A stretch of DNA of 64,000 bases from Ambrosia x helenae (GCA_030844895.1 CM061231.1:9447618-9511617), one strand, 5' to 3'. Numbered from the stretch's first letter, positions 23,038 to 34,253 are shown. Numbers and translations: made by a program. The notes: a model not told the origin generated them from the letters alone.

Positions 23038-23055
23038 CCGCGCGTTGACACGCAG
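23038..23055 (-). terminator. Helitron 3' hairpin
   Basis: The minus strand reads CTGCGTG-TCAA-CGCGCGG: seven pairs, two of them T-G. It precedes CAAATATCTGG. Such a hairpin acts as the rolling-circle stop signal in Helitrons. Confidence 0.8.
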
Positions 23056-23309
23056 TTCACCAACGTACGATTATTTGGAGTAGTATAACGTATAAAGAAA
23101 ATACAGTAGAAATATTTTATTAAAATTTAAAACCAACGAATACACTTTTTATTCAGGTAAGGTACTCTTTGAAGATGTATCAATCAAAAGTTGCTTACCA
23201 TTAAGTTTTCCATGTATCAACACACCTATGAATTGAAGCCACAGAATCAGTCATCTATTTTTTTTGAACGGGCAAAAAACCTTATATATATAATATATAT
23301 AATATATAT

Positions 23310-23342
<33 letters not shown>

Positions 23343-23344
23343 GG

Positions 23345-23875
23345 CCCAGCAAGGAGCTGGAGACGAACGTACAAAACACCAAACGACTGAAAATAAAAGC
23401 CGAAATTACAATAGATCAATGATATCAAACGCCAACCCATTTTTCCCAGGTAATCGCGGCCGCCTTGAACCTATTTATAAATCCACGAGAAAGCCTCCTC
23501 TTGATCGCATCCACAGGCGAGTTAACAGGGACAAATCTGTCCTCAAAGGTCTTACTGAAAATATAAAGCGGAAATTACATAGATCAATGATATCAAACGC
23601 CACCATTTTAGAAGCGACCCGACCGCCTTATTGCTCGCCACAGAAGGATATTTGCTTTCATCGGGGCCCAATCATTCCATAGAAACTCAAGCTCAAACTC
23701 CGACCCAACCCAGCTGCTGCTATCTCCAACACACTTGTCTAAGCAGAAAAACCAAGACCAAGAATGTTCGCACAGACCCAACAGTCATTACCATCCTTCA
23801 CATCTCCTTCTCTCTAAAATGACCCTCAATCTTGCCCACTCCAGCACTCAGAAGTTGTTAACTCACACTTCCAAG
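23345..23875 (-). pseudogene. LINE 3' fragment inside the Helitron
   Basis: The minus strand reads 'SSWVGSEFELEFLWNDWAPM' then 'KANILLWRA' (about 23710-23630), typical of the zinc-binding end of plant L1 reverse transcriptases. 'SPVDAIKRRLSRGFINRFKA' and 'ITWEKWVG' (about 23530-23440) follow. Stops break it. A block of about 45 bp (near 23390 and 23558) is repeated, so the tail has a roughly 165 bp partial duplication. A (TA)n tract (23285-23342) adjoins its 3' end. Confidence 0.6.
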
Positions 23876-24029
23876 CCCATCCCCAATGCACACCTGAATC
23901 AGTCAATCTGAACAATCAAATCATGAGCTAATATAACCACTTATTAATAAAAATATCAAGAACTCACATTCCTAATTCAGTATACCAAAAAAACTAAAAA
24001 ACAGAAATTAATTAAATTAATAAAAAGAA

Positions 24030-24700
24030 AATAAAATGAAACTTACGGTTGCTAGCACCAAACATTGTTCCGCCATATTCCTGCATAATCTGCAACACGA
24101 CAACAATGAAATCATGAAGATAGGCTTTCGTATTTGCAGCCTCATCTACCAAACCCAGTAGTCTTCTTATGATCGCCTTCCTGCTCCAACTATCGACTTT
24201 CATCAAAATCAAAATCAATCAATACTAAATACACAAACAAACAATACGATAGAATTATGACTAACTTACATTTCCGTGCGCTTTCATCAAAATCAAAGCG
24301 CAGAACCATAGGTCTGACGATAAAACTGCAGAACCTAACACTCCTCGCCAAGCCTTTCCGCGAGCCTTGGTTGCCCTAACCTGTGGTGCACCATTCAAAA
24401 TCAATATTTCAGATTTAATGTATCAAGTTTGGAAAATGCCCTAACTTAAGTAATAAAAAACCTCAATTGACATTAAACTTGTTTATCATGCAGACTAATT
24501 TAATTTTAAGATGACATTTATACCCTCTTTAATTTGTTTAAAGGTTGATTATTGATGAAAATGCATTTGAACTTTTGAAAACAAACACACACTTACATCT
24601 TTCCACTGATCAGTTCCACTGTAATACATCAGATCTTGCTTACCACTGATCAATTGTTCTCTGATGTACCCATGAACCCAAATCGCCATAAGGTTAACCG
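24030..24700 (-). pseudogene. Unidentified exon-like fragments in the Helitron
   Basis: Three minus-strand pieces have plausible splice borders: 'IMQEYGGTMFGASNRK' (about 24090-24045), 'GKAWRGVLGSAVLSSDLWFC' (about 24355-24290) and 'AIWVHGYIREQLISGKQDLM' (about 24680-24620). I do not recognise the source gene or genes. Their separation by intron-like DNA suggests capture at the DNA level. Confidence 0.4.
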
Positions 24701-25065
24701 AAAAGTAAATAGACATAATACTACTAACTGTAATGGTTCACCTGGGTAATTTGAACCAAAGCTTCAAGTTAACGCTCATGCGACTGCTGAGGATACATAA
24801 GTTACGCCATTCAAACAGTTCCGCTGATCTCATTTGAGCTATGTTCAGGGATGCAAGTCATTTGGTTGTTCTAACTTTGGGTGGCGAGATCATTGCAAAA
24901 CGACTACTGAAGTTAAGTGCCTGATAACAGAAGTCAAGTGTTAGCGATAGATTCTGGAACTGTATTTGATCCGAAGCTTGCAATGCTATATGTACAACCA
25001 AAGCGTCAATTATTAAAATCTAAAAAAACATCAACTAATCCAAAGATATATAAAAAACATTGCCT

Positions 25066-25405
25066 TTTGCAGTATCCATAAAGAAAACAAAGGGATCGAC
25101 TTCATCAATAAGAGATTGCAAGTCCTCATTTGAAGTCATCATCATCGCCAACTGGACAAAACAACTTTGCCTGCAGATATATCAGATTAATGATTATAAC
25201 CTGATCGATTTGTTTATAGTTAATAAAGAAAAAAAATGCCTGAAAGTATTATTAAACCTGTGCGACTAATCTTTGAAGTCTCAAGCTACCAGCTTCATCG
25301 CCATCCTTTGCATAAACTCCATATCATTGTCAGGCCTGTCATCTTCATCATCATCTGATTCCAAGTCATCATTCATGCCATCATCATCTTCTAACACTTC
25401 CTAAG
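25066..25405 (-). pseudogene. Importin-7/8-type (SAD2-like) C-terminal fragment
   Basis: Two exon-like pieces on the minus strand. 25405-25258 encodes an acidic stretch 'DDDGMNDDLESDDDEDD' and then, after a frameshift, 'DGDEAGSLRLQRLVAQ', ending at a CAG|GT donor. 25172-25066 encodes 'AKLFCPVGDDDDF' and, after another frameshift, 'DLQSLIDEVDPFVFF'. The acidic patch, the GDEA-LRLQ-L-AQ helix and the LQS-IDEVDPF block occur in this order at the C-terminus of importin-beta family proteins of the IPO7/SAD2 type. This piece cannot be functional here. Confidence 0.75.
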
Positions 25406-25819
25406 CACCTACTGAACACAGAAGTCAGAAGTCAGTCAATGGATATTTGTCTGAGAAAGATTTCAGGAAAAATAAACAGATAATCAAAACTGATATTCAT
25501 GCATATATAAGATTACAACCTGTTTGGTCTGTTCGTCAATATATTGAACATACTTTGTTGTTTAAACCACAACAAAGTATTTATGTGAATATAGAATACA
25601 AAAAAAAAATACTAACCGAGGCTCGATTACATATTCATCATCATCGCCATGAATAGCCAAAATCTTTTAGTTTGTAATGACTAATGACCGCATAAACCTA
25701 AGCGTTTTATACTTGCCTGTATGTACACACATCATCATGCATAACAACAATGTAAGTTGAAGGGGCGACAACGATTGATCAGGTAGTTGTGCAGTTCAGA
25801 ACCCACTCTCGTTATTGCA

Positions 25820-25882
25820 CTTGGATCTCTGACTCATCTTTCGACGCTTCCTTTTCAACCTCCTCATTTCTCTTCTCTGCCA
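25820..25882 (-). pseudogene. Ribosomal protein eL41 (RPL41) exon fragment
   Basis: After a good acceptor (TTGTTGTACAG|TGG) the minus strand reads WQRRE then MRRLKRKRRKMSQRSK, essentially the whole 25-residue eL41 protein minus its first few residues, with small changes. The normal stop after the final Lys is replaced by TGC and the frame runs on about nine codons. The acceptor before Trp fits the intron position I expect in plant RPL41. The sequence is so basic and characteristic that the identification is strong. Confidence 0.85.
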
Positions 25883-26139
25883 CTGTACAACAACATTAAT
25901 CAGATTTTTTTTCTCCGTTTTTATATAGCACCAATCTCGTGATGATAAATCAGAGGCACGAGCCTACAAATCAAAAAATTTATGAAATGAGAAATGAGAA
26001 ACTTCAAACCTTTATGAAAGCGCATATTTAAAAACTACTCAACCATGATTCCCGATATCAATCACATCAAAATTATTAATAATAAGTTTCAGCAATAGAT
26101 AGAACCAATGAAACTGCATATAGTAAATAAGTCACAAAA

Positions 26140-27740
26140 TTTACAGCTCTTAAAGATGGGTCCGCATCCTCATTCTGCAAAGTAAAGGAGTGATGGTCAA
26201 GTCACAAGATGAGAAAGAATGCAAAATAAATCTAAATTACTATCAACATACCTGCACAGCTGGAACAAAATATTCACAAGAAAGAAGACCATGAGCAAGT
26301 TTAGTTCTGTCAACAAAGTTTAAAAAAAAAGACTTTAGAAAGGATAGCAAATGTCTCATAACTTTGGTAAAGTGACAACCCTGTCCATATATCTATAGTT
26401 GACATACTATTTTCCAGCTCAATTACATTTTAAAATATCTTGTACACTTGACTTTTGGAATAACAACTTACAGTTGCATATTCATGTCCACAGTTGGATC
26501 AGCAGGAGCAATATGCAATCCATTTTCAAACTCTGGTTCTTGTAGTATCTGGCAAAGGTGGGACAACATGAAGAAACTGAGTAAGTGTAAAGATAATCAA
26601 AAAGCAAGAGTATACAGACCTTGAGCAAAATGAATGAGTTGAGAATATAACTTGCATAATTGCAGCCAAATAACAACGGCAAGGAACAGAATGCAGATTC
26701 TAAAACAGATCTCAACCTAATCATGGGGGATCACTGAAGGTATAATCAAAGAACAGCTCAAAATAAGCTTGTATCTACTCCTGTTTGGGTCCTCAAGTCC
26801 CTATATCAACTTGTACGGTAATTAATACCTTACTATATGTGCTTAAATGATTTTTTTAAGAATTGAGAGAGAAATGATAATCACAAGTTTAGTTTACCTT
26901 TTTACGTACATAACCGGCTGCTATAATGGCAAAAACAACTAAAAACAAAATAAAAAGTCCACTCTCCCCAGCTGTTAGCAGTAACCTGAAAAAAAAACTT
27001 TATTATCTATTAGAGAACAATGAGAGAGAGATAACAGAAAACTATAAAGTGTCGATAACAATTATGGAATTACCCTCTCGGTTTAAAACAAAATGGTTCG
27101 CATTAGTTTTCCCTTGTGTTGTTTCAAATCTGGTTCGTAAAATAATTGCTAGACAGCCGCCATCAGGAGTTTTCATACGAAAGGTCTGAATCAATAAATC
27201 AAAAGACCACATTTAATAATAAACTACATAATAAAAGTTATAATATGATCAAATGAAACATTGTTTACAACCTTATCAGGAGTATGCTGCAATATCTTTG
27301 TTCCACCAAAAAGAATATGATTCTTATCCCGTTTTGAAGACAGACGTTCTTTTATTCCCTCTGCCCGTTATTGATACCTGTCAAACACCATATGTTTATC
27401 CATGTGTATAAAAATTAAGTAATGAATAAACAAATACTAAAAATTAAGAAAAAAACAGAAGTAATCTGAGAAAAAAAAAATAACCACCTTTCAGTTATAA
27501 ATAGGTGGTTATGTAATTTAATCTTTCCCTTTCTTAAAAAGGTGACTTTTTTCTTTCAGCTAAGTATTTGATAAACACGAACATAGAGGCACAAAAATAT
27601 TGATGTGATGCAGTAAGAAAACCTGAGCCTCCAGATGTGACCATCATCTTGTAGCCATCTGAGACTTCAAACAATCTGTTAATACCCTCATCTTCAGCAT
27701 GTGCCTCAAACTCTCCTGAATGTGTAAAACGTGGACAACG
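26140..27740 (-). pseudogene. Further exon-like fragments in the Helitron, one with a membrane segment
   Basis: Minus-strand pieces with splice-like borders, 5' to 3': 'EGINRLFEVSDGYKMMVTSG' (about 27690-27630), 'DKNHILFGGTKILQHTPDK' (about 27330-27275), 'TFRMKTPDGGCLAIILRTRF' (about 27185-27125), 'ESGLFILFLVVFAIIAAGYV' (about 26960-26905, a membrane helix followed by RKK), 'PEFENGLHIAPADPTVDMNM' (about 26530-26475), and 'RTKLAHGLLSCEYFVPAVQ' (about 26310-26255). They may come from one membrane protein gene, which I do not recognise. Confidence 0.45.
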
Positions 27741-28089
27741 TTAGTAACAACACACAATAGAAACACAAGAAATCAAAACTTAATTGAAAAAAAAACCCAA
27801 ATCAGATTCTAAAATCAATAAACAGTTTCAAATAGGGTTTTTTCATCGAAAACATTGAAACTTAAATCCGTATATTTACTAAACATAATCAACAACACAC
27901 AATTAAACCCCTAAAATCAACCATAAAACCCCTAAAATCAGTCATAACCTGAACAATAGTCAACTATTGAAAGATAATAATCAAAATCAATCAAAACAGA
28001 GACCAAAAAACCTTTAATCGACTAACAAATCAGTAAACAAAGAAACACAACACAGAGAAAAAGAGAGATGAAGATCGATTTATTGAAAT

Positions 28090-28260
28090 AAGAACCGAAT
28101 AGAGATAACCTTGGAGAGGAGATGAACGAAAACATTGAATCGCCTTGATTAGGGTTGATGCTTGGAAGGAGGCGACGAAGGTATTGTGGTCTAGGGCTGT
28201 AGCGTGTGTTTTTTAGGAGAAGAAGATGAATGTGCGAGATGAGAGAGAATGATGAATTAT
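28090..28260 (-). other. Captured 5' leader-like sequence in the Helitron
   Basis: The minus strand reads a pyrimidine-rich leader with 'CCCTAGACCACAATACC' and 'CATCAACCCTAATC', then a donor-like CTCCAAG|GTTATC. It looks like a 5' UTR and first exon end of a host gene taken up with the fragments downstream. Confidence 0.4.
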
Positions 28261-28606
28261 TAGGGTAATGAATGTATGGTTAATGAGATTAGAAAGTATT
28301 AATTGACCAATTTTGACCATATTTATGTATTGTTATTCAATTTACAATTTTTAAAAAAGAAAAATTTTATAAATTATAAGAAGAGGACACATGGCACAAA
28401 TATGGGAAGAGAGAGGAATTGAGGTGCAATATGGGAGTGCCAAGTGTCCTCATAGACTTTGTTTTATTAGATGTATAGATCTGTTGGAACAAATTTACTT
28501 GTCTCTTGATCCGGTAATAATCATATTTTGTTTTTAATGAAATACTTATATACTTTGTGATCCGTTATAGTGTTTGATTATTCTTTTTTATATATATTTA
28601 TATTTA

Positions 28607-28963
28607 TAGGGTGAGCTTCCTGTACAAAGTGCATTTTTTTTTACAAAGTGTGAGAAAGTCTATATAGCCATTGTGTTTTAAATTTTAGGCATTATGTTTT
28701 ATATTATTTTGGCATTGTATTATATAGAAAAACAAAAAACGTAACAATCTAAAACACCATGCGAAGATAGTAATTAGTGTGCTTTAAATATTAGGTCTAG
28801 ATTACATTTAATAGTGTTTTTTAAGTTTTGCGTTTTGTGTTTTTCAATATAATTCAACGCAAAAGGAATCGAAAAAATCATAGCCAAAATTTAAAACACA
28901 ATGACTACATAGACTTCTCACACTTTCTATGAAAAATGCACTTTGTACAGGAACCTATACCTA
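28607..28963. mobile_element. MITE A1 (TIR element between TA tracts)
   Basis: The left end TAGGGTGAGCTTCCTGTACA and the right end (reverse complement TAGGTATAGGTTCCTGTACA) both continue AAGTGCATTTTT. The 357 bp element lies in a TA-rich tract, with TA on both sides. No protein is encoded. Confidence 0.85.
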
Positions 28964-28968
28964 ATATA

Positions 28969-29388
28969 TAGGGTGAGGTTCATGTACAAAGGTCATATTT
29001 CGTGAGAAGTGTGAGAATGATTAAAAATTGATATGTAGGCATCATTTTTTGAACTAAGTCATGATGTTTTGGATTGTTTTGCCTAGAAAAACACTAAACA
29101 TAACAATTAAAAACCGAAAACAATGTATTTAGGCTTAAAACTTAAAAACACCATACTAAGAACATTAAGTAGTGTGTTTTAAACTGTTAAGTAGTGTGTT
29201 TTAGCTGTTTTTAAATTTAATAACAATAATATATTGTATTGTGTTTTAGATTGTTGTGTTTGTTGTTTTTCAAGTTAAAACAACCTAAAACATCATTCCT
29301 AAATCCAAAACATGATGTCTACATGTCAATTCTTAATCCTTCTCATACTTCTCACAAAATATGTCCTTTGTACAGGAACCTAAACCTA
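28969..29388. mobile_element. MITE B1 (long-TIR element between TA tracts)
   Basis: 420 bp. TAGGGTGAGGTTCATGTACA at the left mirrors CTTTGTACAGGAACC at the right, and the inverted arms extend about 130 bp (TTAAAAATTGATATGTAGGC / CTACATGTCAATTC). It begins six bases after MITE A1, the two sharing a TATATA. Confidence 0.85.
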
Positions 29389-29398
29389 TATATATATA

Positions 29399-29813
29399 TA
29401 TAGGAAAATTGGTTTGTGTGAGAAGTGTAGGAAGGATTAAAAATTGATATGTATGCATCATTTTTTTGGACTATTCATGATGTTTGGATTGTTTTGTTTA
29501 GAAGAACAACAAACATAACAATTAATAACCGAAAACAATGTATTTTAGGCTTAAAACTTAAAACACTATATCAAGAACATTTAAGCATAGTGTTTTAAGT
29601 AATTACTAGGGTGTTTTATCTGTAATTTAAATTTAATGACTATAGTACATTGGATTGTGTTTTAAATTGTTGTATATTGTTGTGTTAGGTGTTTTTCAAG
29701 CCAAAACAACCCAGAACATCATTCCAAAATAAAAAACATGATGGCTACATGTCAATTCTTATCCTTCTCACGCTTCTCACACAAACCAATTTTCCTACAG
29801 GATCCTCTACCTA
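29399..29813. mobile_element. MITE C (related to B) between TA tracts
   Basis: About 415 bp. The left end TAGGAAAATTGGTTTGTGTG pairs with the right CACACAAACCAATTTTCCTA. The inner arms match MITE B (ATTGATATGTATGCATCATT), so B and C share interiors but have different tips. Confidence 0.82.
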
Positions 29814-30404
29814 TATATATATATATATATAGGGTTAGGATACTTTGAAAACCACCCTGAGTTGAGAGAACCATAGGAACCACTTTTTGACCATTGATCT
29901 TTGTCATCCAATGGTTGAGATTCATTCTTGTGATTATTTTGTCTTTTAGTGATGATAAAAATATAATAACATTTTTTAATTAAAATAATAGGCTTAAGGG
30001 TAGTTTAGTAAAAATCACCATGAGAGAGAAGAATAAAGAAATATAATATTATATTAACAATCAGATTTTTTTAATTAAAATATTTAACAATCAGATTTTT
30101 TTTACTTTATTTTTTAAATTCTGATTTAATTTTTAAAATACACCACTAAATTCGACCAAATTACACCAGTGTAAGAGACGAAAAACATAACCAAAATTAC
30201 AAAATCTTGCAATAAAACTTGCCACTAATCAAAATACACCAGTGTAAGAAATACGAAAAATATAACCAAAATACAAAATCCACAGCAAAAACATAAAGAA
30301 ACCTACATCTAAACTATCTTGTCCACTAGCTTAAGCAATTACACCGGTGTAAACTCTTCAACAAATAAGATCCTGGCCTGCACAAAACATAACTTAAATC
30401 AATT

Positions 30405-30590
30405 TACACCAGTGTAAATACACCAGTGTAAGTACACCAGTGTAAGTACACCAACGACACCATATACACCAACGACACGAGTGTAAGTACACCAACGACA
30501 CCATTGTAACCATTCAACGACACCACGACACGAGTGTAAGTACACCAACGACACCAACGACACGAGTGTAAGTACACTAACTTATGTAAC
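30405..30590 (+). repeat. Minisatellite inside element D
   Basis: Imperfect repeats of 'GTGTAAGTACACCAACGACA' and 'ACACCAGTGTAAAT' words. The word ACACCAGTGTAA also recurs singly from 30160 to 30390 and again at 43380-43690. Confidence 0.8.
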
Positions 30591-31189
30591 ACTAACCTTC
30601 TTTAACCTCCATATCATTCGTTGCGCCAAACCAAGAACCCGGGGTGCCAAAACGTTCCTCCCCGGTGCCAAAACTGGCCTCACTCAAACAAAGATCCTAC
30701 AAAACCAAAAACCCAAACATTTAACGATCAAAAGGTAAAACCACAAAATAGATTTAACAAAAACGAATGCAAAAATATTTTTACGCCAATGTAAATCAGA
30801 GATTCAACTCTATTTTTTTTCCCACAAAGCACATCAGTATTTCCTAAAAAGGAAAGAGTTTACATGGAAGTTCTAGGGTTACATTTGTGTTTCAGGTATT
30901 TTTTTGAGCAATGCAAATAATTATTCATTCGCTACAATAACAAACCCTATATGATTAAATGTATGCTCACATTTGTTAAATAAAACGAAATATGATGCAA
31001 GCATTTTAACCTGATTAACCGCTTAGTCCCAGTGGGCATGTTCCGTTTTAGCTGATATTTTATACTTTACGAGTTGACCCGTTATCAGTAAACTCAAACA
31101 AACCTGACCCGTTTCAGTCCACATGGGGTTGTAAACTTAAAATGGTAACCCGTAACTGTTAACCTATATTTATATGGATAGAAGTGTAC

Positions 31190-31251
31190 CTTATTGGCAA
31201 TGATCCCAAAATAGCACCGCTACAGTTCAGAGCCGCAATTGCACTCTCAGC
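31190..31251 (-). pseudogene. Captured RRM exon, PABP-interacting (CID8-13)-like
   Basis: A 62 bp exon with intact borders (TTTCAG|GCTGAG ... AATAAG|GTACAC) encodes AESAIAALNCSGAILGSLPI then R. The pattern A-x-x-A-L-x-x-SG-x-x-LG-x-x-P-I/V-R is the end of the second RRM in plant PABP-interacting CID8-CID13 proteins, as I recall them. Only this exon is recognisable. It sits on the minus strand within TIR element D. Confidence 0.55.
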
Positions 31252-31479
31252 CTGAAAGAAAGTAGTCAACACATCGAGAAGCTGACAACCACCATCAAAC
31301 ACCACAGAACGACCATCGTCGTACCTTCGTCGTCGTACCACAGAACGGCCATCGAACCAGCCCATCTTCATCATCATTCACCGTCGAAACCCCCATCTTC
31401 AAAACCCCTCTGCAAAAAAAACCCTCCCTAACGTCACCACCATCATCAACATCAGATCCACCCCCAAACATCGAACCAC

Positions 31480-31671
31480 CACCAGATCTGAACCCAGCCT
31501 CACCACCGTCGTTTCAGATCCACCCCACCCTCACCACCGTCGTTTTCAGATCCACCCCACCCTCACCACCGTCGTTTCAGATCCACCCCCCTCACCATCG
31601 AACCCCTCTGTTCAGATCTGTCCAAAATAAATAATAATAATAATAATAATATAATAATAAAAGCCTAATAA

Positions 31672-31704
<33 letters not shown>

Positions 31705-31810
31705 CTAATACCTTTAAAACCACCGGCAACCACCGGGAAAACAACCGGAACCACCGGGAACCACCGGAAACCACCGGGAACCATCATCAACCACCGGGAC
31801 CATCAAAACC
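31480..31810. repeat. Compound tandem repeats in element D
   Basis: Three copies of a roughly 35 bp unit with 'CAGATCCACCCCACCCTCAC' (31508-31590), then (AAT/ATA)n at 31626-31705, then 'CCACCGGGAACCACCGGAAA' repeats (31720-31790). They make low-complexity frames that are not genes. Confidence 0.85.
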
Positions 31811-32141
31811 ATCGTCGTCTTCTTGTTCAGGAGCACTGATCGTCTGGTTTTCTTAGAGAGAGAGCGAAAGAGGGAGAGAGAGAGAAGGTGTGTGTGTGTT
31901 TTTTAGAGAGAGAGAGGGAACGTGTGAGAGGAGAGATGATCTGACTGAATTTTAATAAAAAAAACGTTTTTTTATTGATGTGAGGTGGGGTGTAGGGTGG
32001 GTTGGGGTGGGGTAGGGGTATGGTAATTGACATAAATGCCCCCCAATATAAAAATCATGACTAGCCTATGTGTCATGATGTTATTGGTTTAGGGGGGTTC
32101 TTTAGTTCTCTCAACTCAGGGGAGTTTTCAAATTATCCAAT

Positions 32142-32145
<4 letters not shown>

Positions 32146-32187
<42 letters not shown>

Positions 32188-32512
32188 CTATGTATCTAGT
32201 GGAAACCATGATGAGTTGTGGAAACTATGAAACCCATCCTATGGATCCCATGAGGCCACGTCTCCCCTCTTCCCATTTGCTCACAAGGGCAAGATTGTAA
32301 CTTTGATAATCTCTTTTCAATAAGCGTAAAAGCTGATCACTGACACAAGACAGTGACACAACCTTTCTGTATGTACCCCCACTATCTCTCTCTCTCTCGT
32401 TCATATCTACTACACATCTTTTCTTTTTTAATATCAAATCACTCTTCACATGTAGATGAAGAAAAGGCTGATAGTTTAAATAAACACACACATACTACCC
32501 TCTCTCTCACTC
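32146..32512. mobile_element. TA tract and left end of a truncated TIR element
   Basis: A (TA)n tract (32144-32186) is followed by TAGGCTATGTATCTAGTGGA, a start like those of the neighbouring elements, and then AACCATGATGAGTTGTGG. No matching right end is found before the dispersed repeat copy at 32513, so the element looks truncated there. Confidence 0.5.
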
Positions 32513-32704
32513 ACACCAGCAAACAATTTCTTGGAAACTATGTACAGAGTCGAGTGCTTAACAAGCAAATTAATATTGTTGGTAGCTAACGAAATATTTT
32601 AATACAAAGATTATGTTGAAAAATCAAGGTAAATGAGATAGCAGCTTTATGTGAAGAGAAAACAGTGTTTGCAAACACGTTGAATTAAATTGCGAAGATT
32701 TTTC
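32513..32704 (+). repeat. 192 bp dispersed repeat, copy 2
   Basis: Matches 22760-22951 in direct orientation, differing by a handful of substitutions and single-base indels. It ends exactly where the foldback mosaic begins. Confidence 0.9.
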
Positions 32705-33801
32705 AGTTGTTATCGGAGAGATAGCTGTCAACGATTAAGGCAACATGATAAAGGCTGAACACGAGTGTAATCAAACAAGGTGCTATGAAAACCACCAACG
32801 ATCAATTATAATATAGTCCGGAAGTCAAGCATATCAATTATACATGCAAAAATTACGTTCTGAAAAAATATGGGTAATCGAATGTATAGTCGGAGGACCA
32901 CGTACAATGATTCATAAAAGTTGTACAAAGTTTGATGTTTCTACTGAAAACCCAAACGAGCAATAAACGAAGCGAAACGCCTCAAACAAATTTCCTTGGC
33001 TTGGAAACAACTTAAAAGAACTAAAAATGAATTTGAAATATTTTTTGGTCAATAACAGATAATTTTAAAGAATTAAAAGAAATTCATTTTTTTTAAAAGG
33101 CCAAAGCGCATAGCTTTGGCCAAAGCTAGGCGCTTGAGTGGTTTGATTAGACCACAGGCGCCTCGCTTTGACCAAAGCGAGCGCTTTGGCCTTTTTTAAA
33201 AAAAAATGAATTTCTTTTAATTCTTTAAAATTATCTGTTATTGACCAAAAAATATTTTAATTCATTTTTAGTTCTTTAAGTTGTTTCCAAGCCAAGCAAA
33301 TTTGTTTGAGGCGTTTCGCTTCGTTTATTGCTCGTTTGGATTTTTCAGTAGAAACATCTAGCTTTGTACAACTTTGATGAATCATTGTACGTGGTCCTCC
33401 GACTAAACCTAACACACAACAATTTGTTTTAATTCATAAGCTGGTGTGTGTTGAAACAAGGTATGGATATGGAGAATATGGAATGAGATGATTTCGATTT
33501 TCGTACAAAGATTCCATAAGTAAAAGTCAGTTGTTATCGGAGAGATAGCCGTCAACGATCAAGGCAACATACTTGAAATATTGCAGATCAGGGTGTTACC
33601 AAGCATGTCAAGAAATGATAATTTTCAAATATTGCAGATCAAGGTGTTACCAAGCATGTCAAGAAATGATAATTTTCAAATATTGCAAGTCTAAATCATT
33701 GTACGATGTCTTTTTCAGAGGAACCCTTGTTTGATTATACTCGTGTTCAGCCTTTTCAGGTTGCCTTCATCGTGACAACTATCTCTCCGATAACAACTGA
33801 A
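32703..33801. repeat. Foldback element with nested hairpins
   Basis: Outer arms: 32703-32785 pairs with 33721-33801 ('GTTATCGGAGAGATAG', 'AAGGCTGAACACGAG', 'AATCAAACAAGG'). Inside, 32888-33405 is a near-perfect 518 bp hairpin whose arms of about 220-250 bp start TAGTCGGAGGACCACG and meet at a loop of about 8 bp near 33142-33150. A third direct copy of the outer motif is at 33518-33565. 2 x 51 bp tandem repeats lie at 33579-33680. No protein and no clear target duplication are seen. It resembles a foldback transposon or hairpin MITE assembly. Confidence 0.85.
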
Positions 33802-34253
33802 TTTTACTTGCTTGCGTGAAAAGTTGTTTTACTAATTTCATAGTATTGATACTTTTAACAATCGGATCGGCGCTAACGTGCAAAGCATCTAGATGGACCT
33901 CGACTCTTGAGATGTTGCAGGTGTTGAAAAGTTTGAACTGAAATTGAACAGTTATTTGGAATGTTCCTGATCATCACAGTTATGCCTTTTTTTATCAGAA
34001 AATATATTCCCAAACAATTAAAAATAACTTTTCATGTAAGCAAGTAAAATTCAGTTGTTTTACTAATTTCATAGTCTTGGTACTTTTAAACAATCGGATC
34101 GGCTAACTGCGCAAACCTTCGTTTTTGTTTTTTGATAGAAAGGAACTAAGTTGCAAATACGATAATAATGTAAATAATATTAATAATAATAATATAATAA
34201 TAATATATATTAATAATAATAATATTAATAATAATAATAATATAATAATAATG

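Larger units (their letters stand above)
23027..28479 (-). mobile_element. Non-autonomous Helitron carrying several host gene fragments
   Basis: On the minus strand the element starts A|TCTATACATCTAATAAAAC (28480|28479) and ends ATATCTGG|T (23027|23026). A 7 bp stem with two G-T pairs and a TCAA loop (23038-23055) lies 7 bases before the terminal CTGG. TC start, hairpin, CTRR end and insertion between A and T define Helitrons. The 5453 bp body has no Rep/helicase. It holds multiple exon-like fragments all in the element's own orientation: importin-7/SAD2-like, eL41-like, a membrane-segment exon and others, plus a LINE 3' fragment. Confidence 0.85.
29830..32145. mobile_element. Large TIR element D with captured gene sequence
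   Basis: About 2316 bp between (TA)n tracts. Left TAGGGTTAGGATACTTTGAA then AACCACCCTGAGTTGAGAGAAC; right in reverse complement TAGGATTGGATAATTTGAAA then ACTCCCCTGAGTTGAGAGAAC. No transposase. The interior holds an RRM-like exon (31190-31251), a proline/threonine-coding repeat zone and leader-like sequence, so it resembles a Pack-type non-autonomous transposon. Confidence 0.8.
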
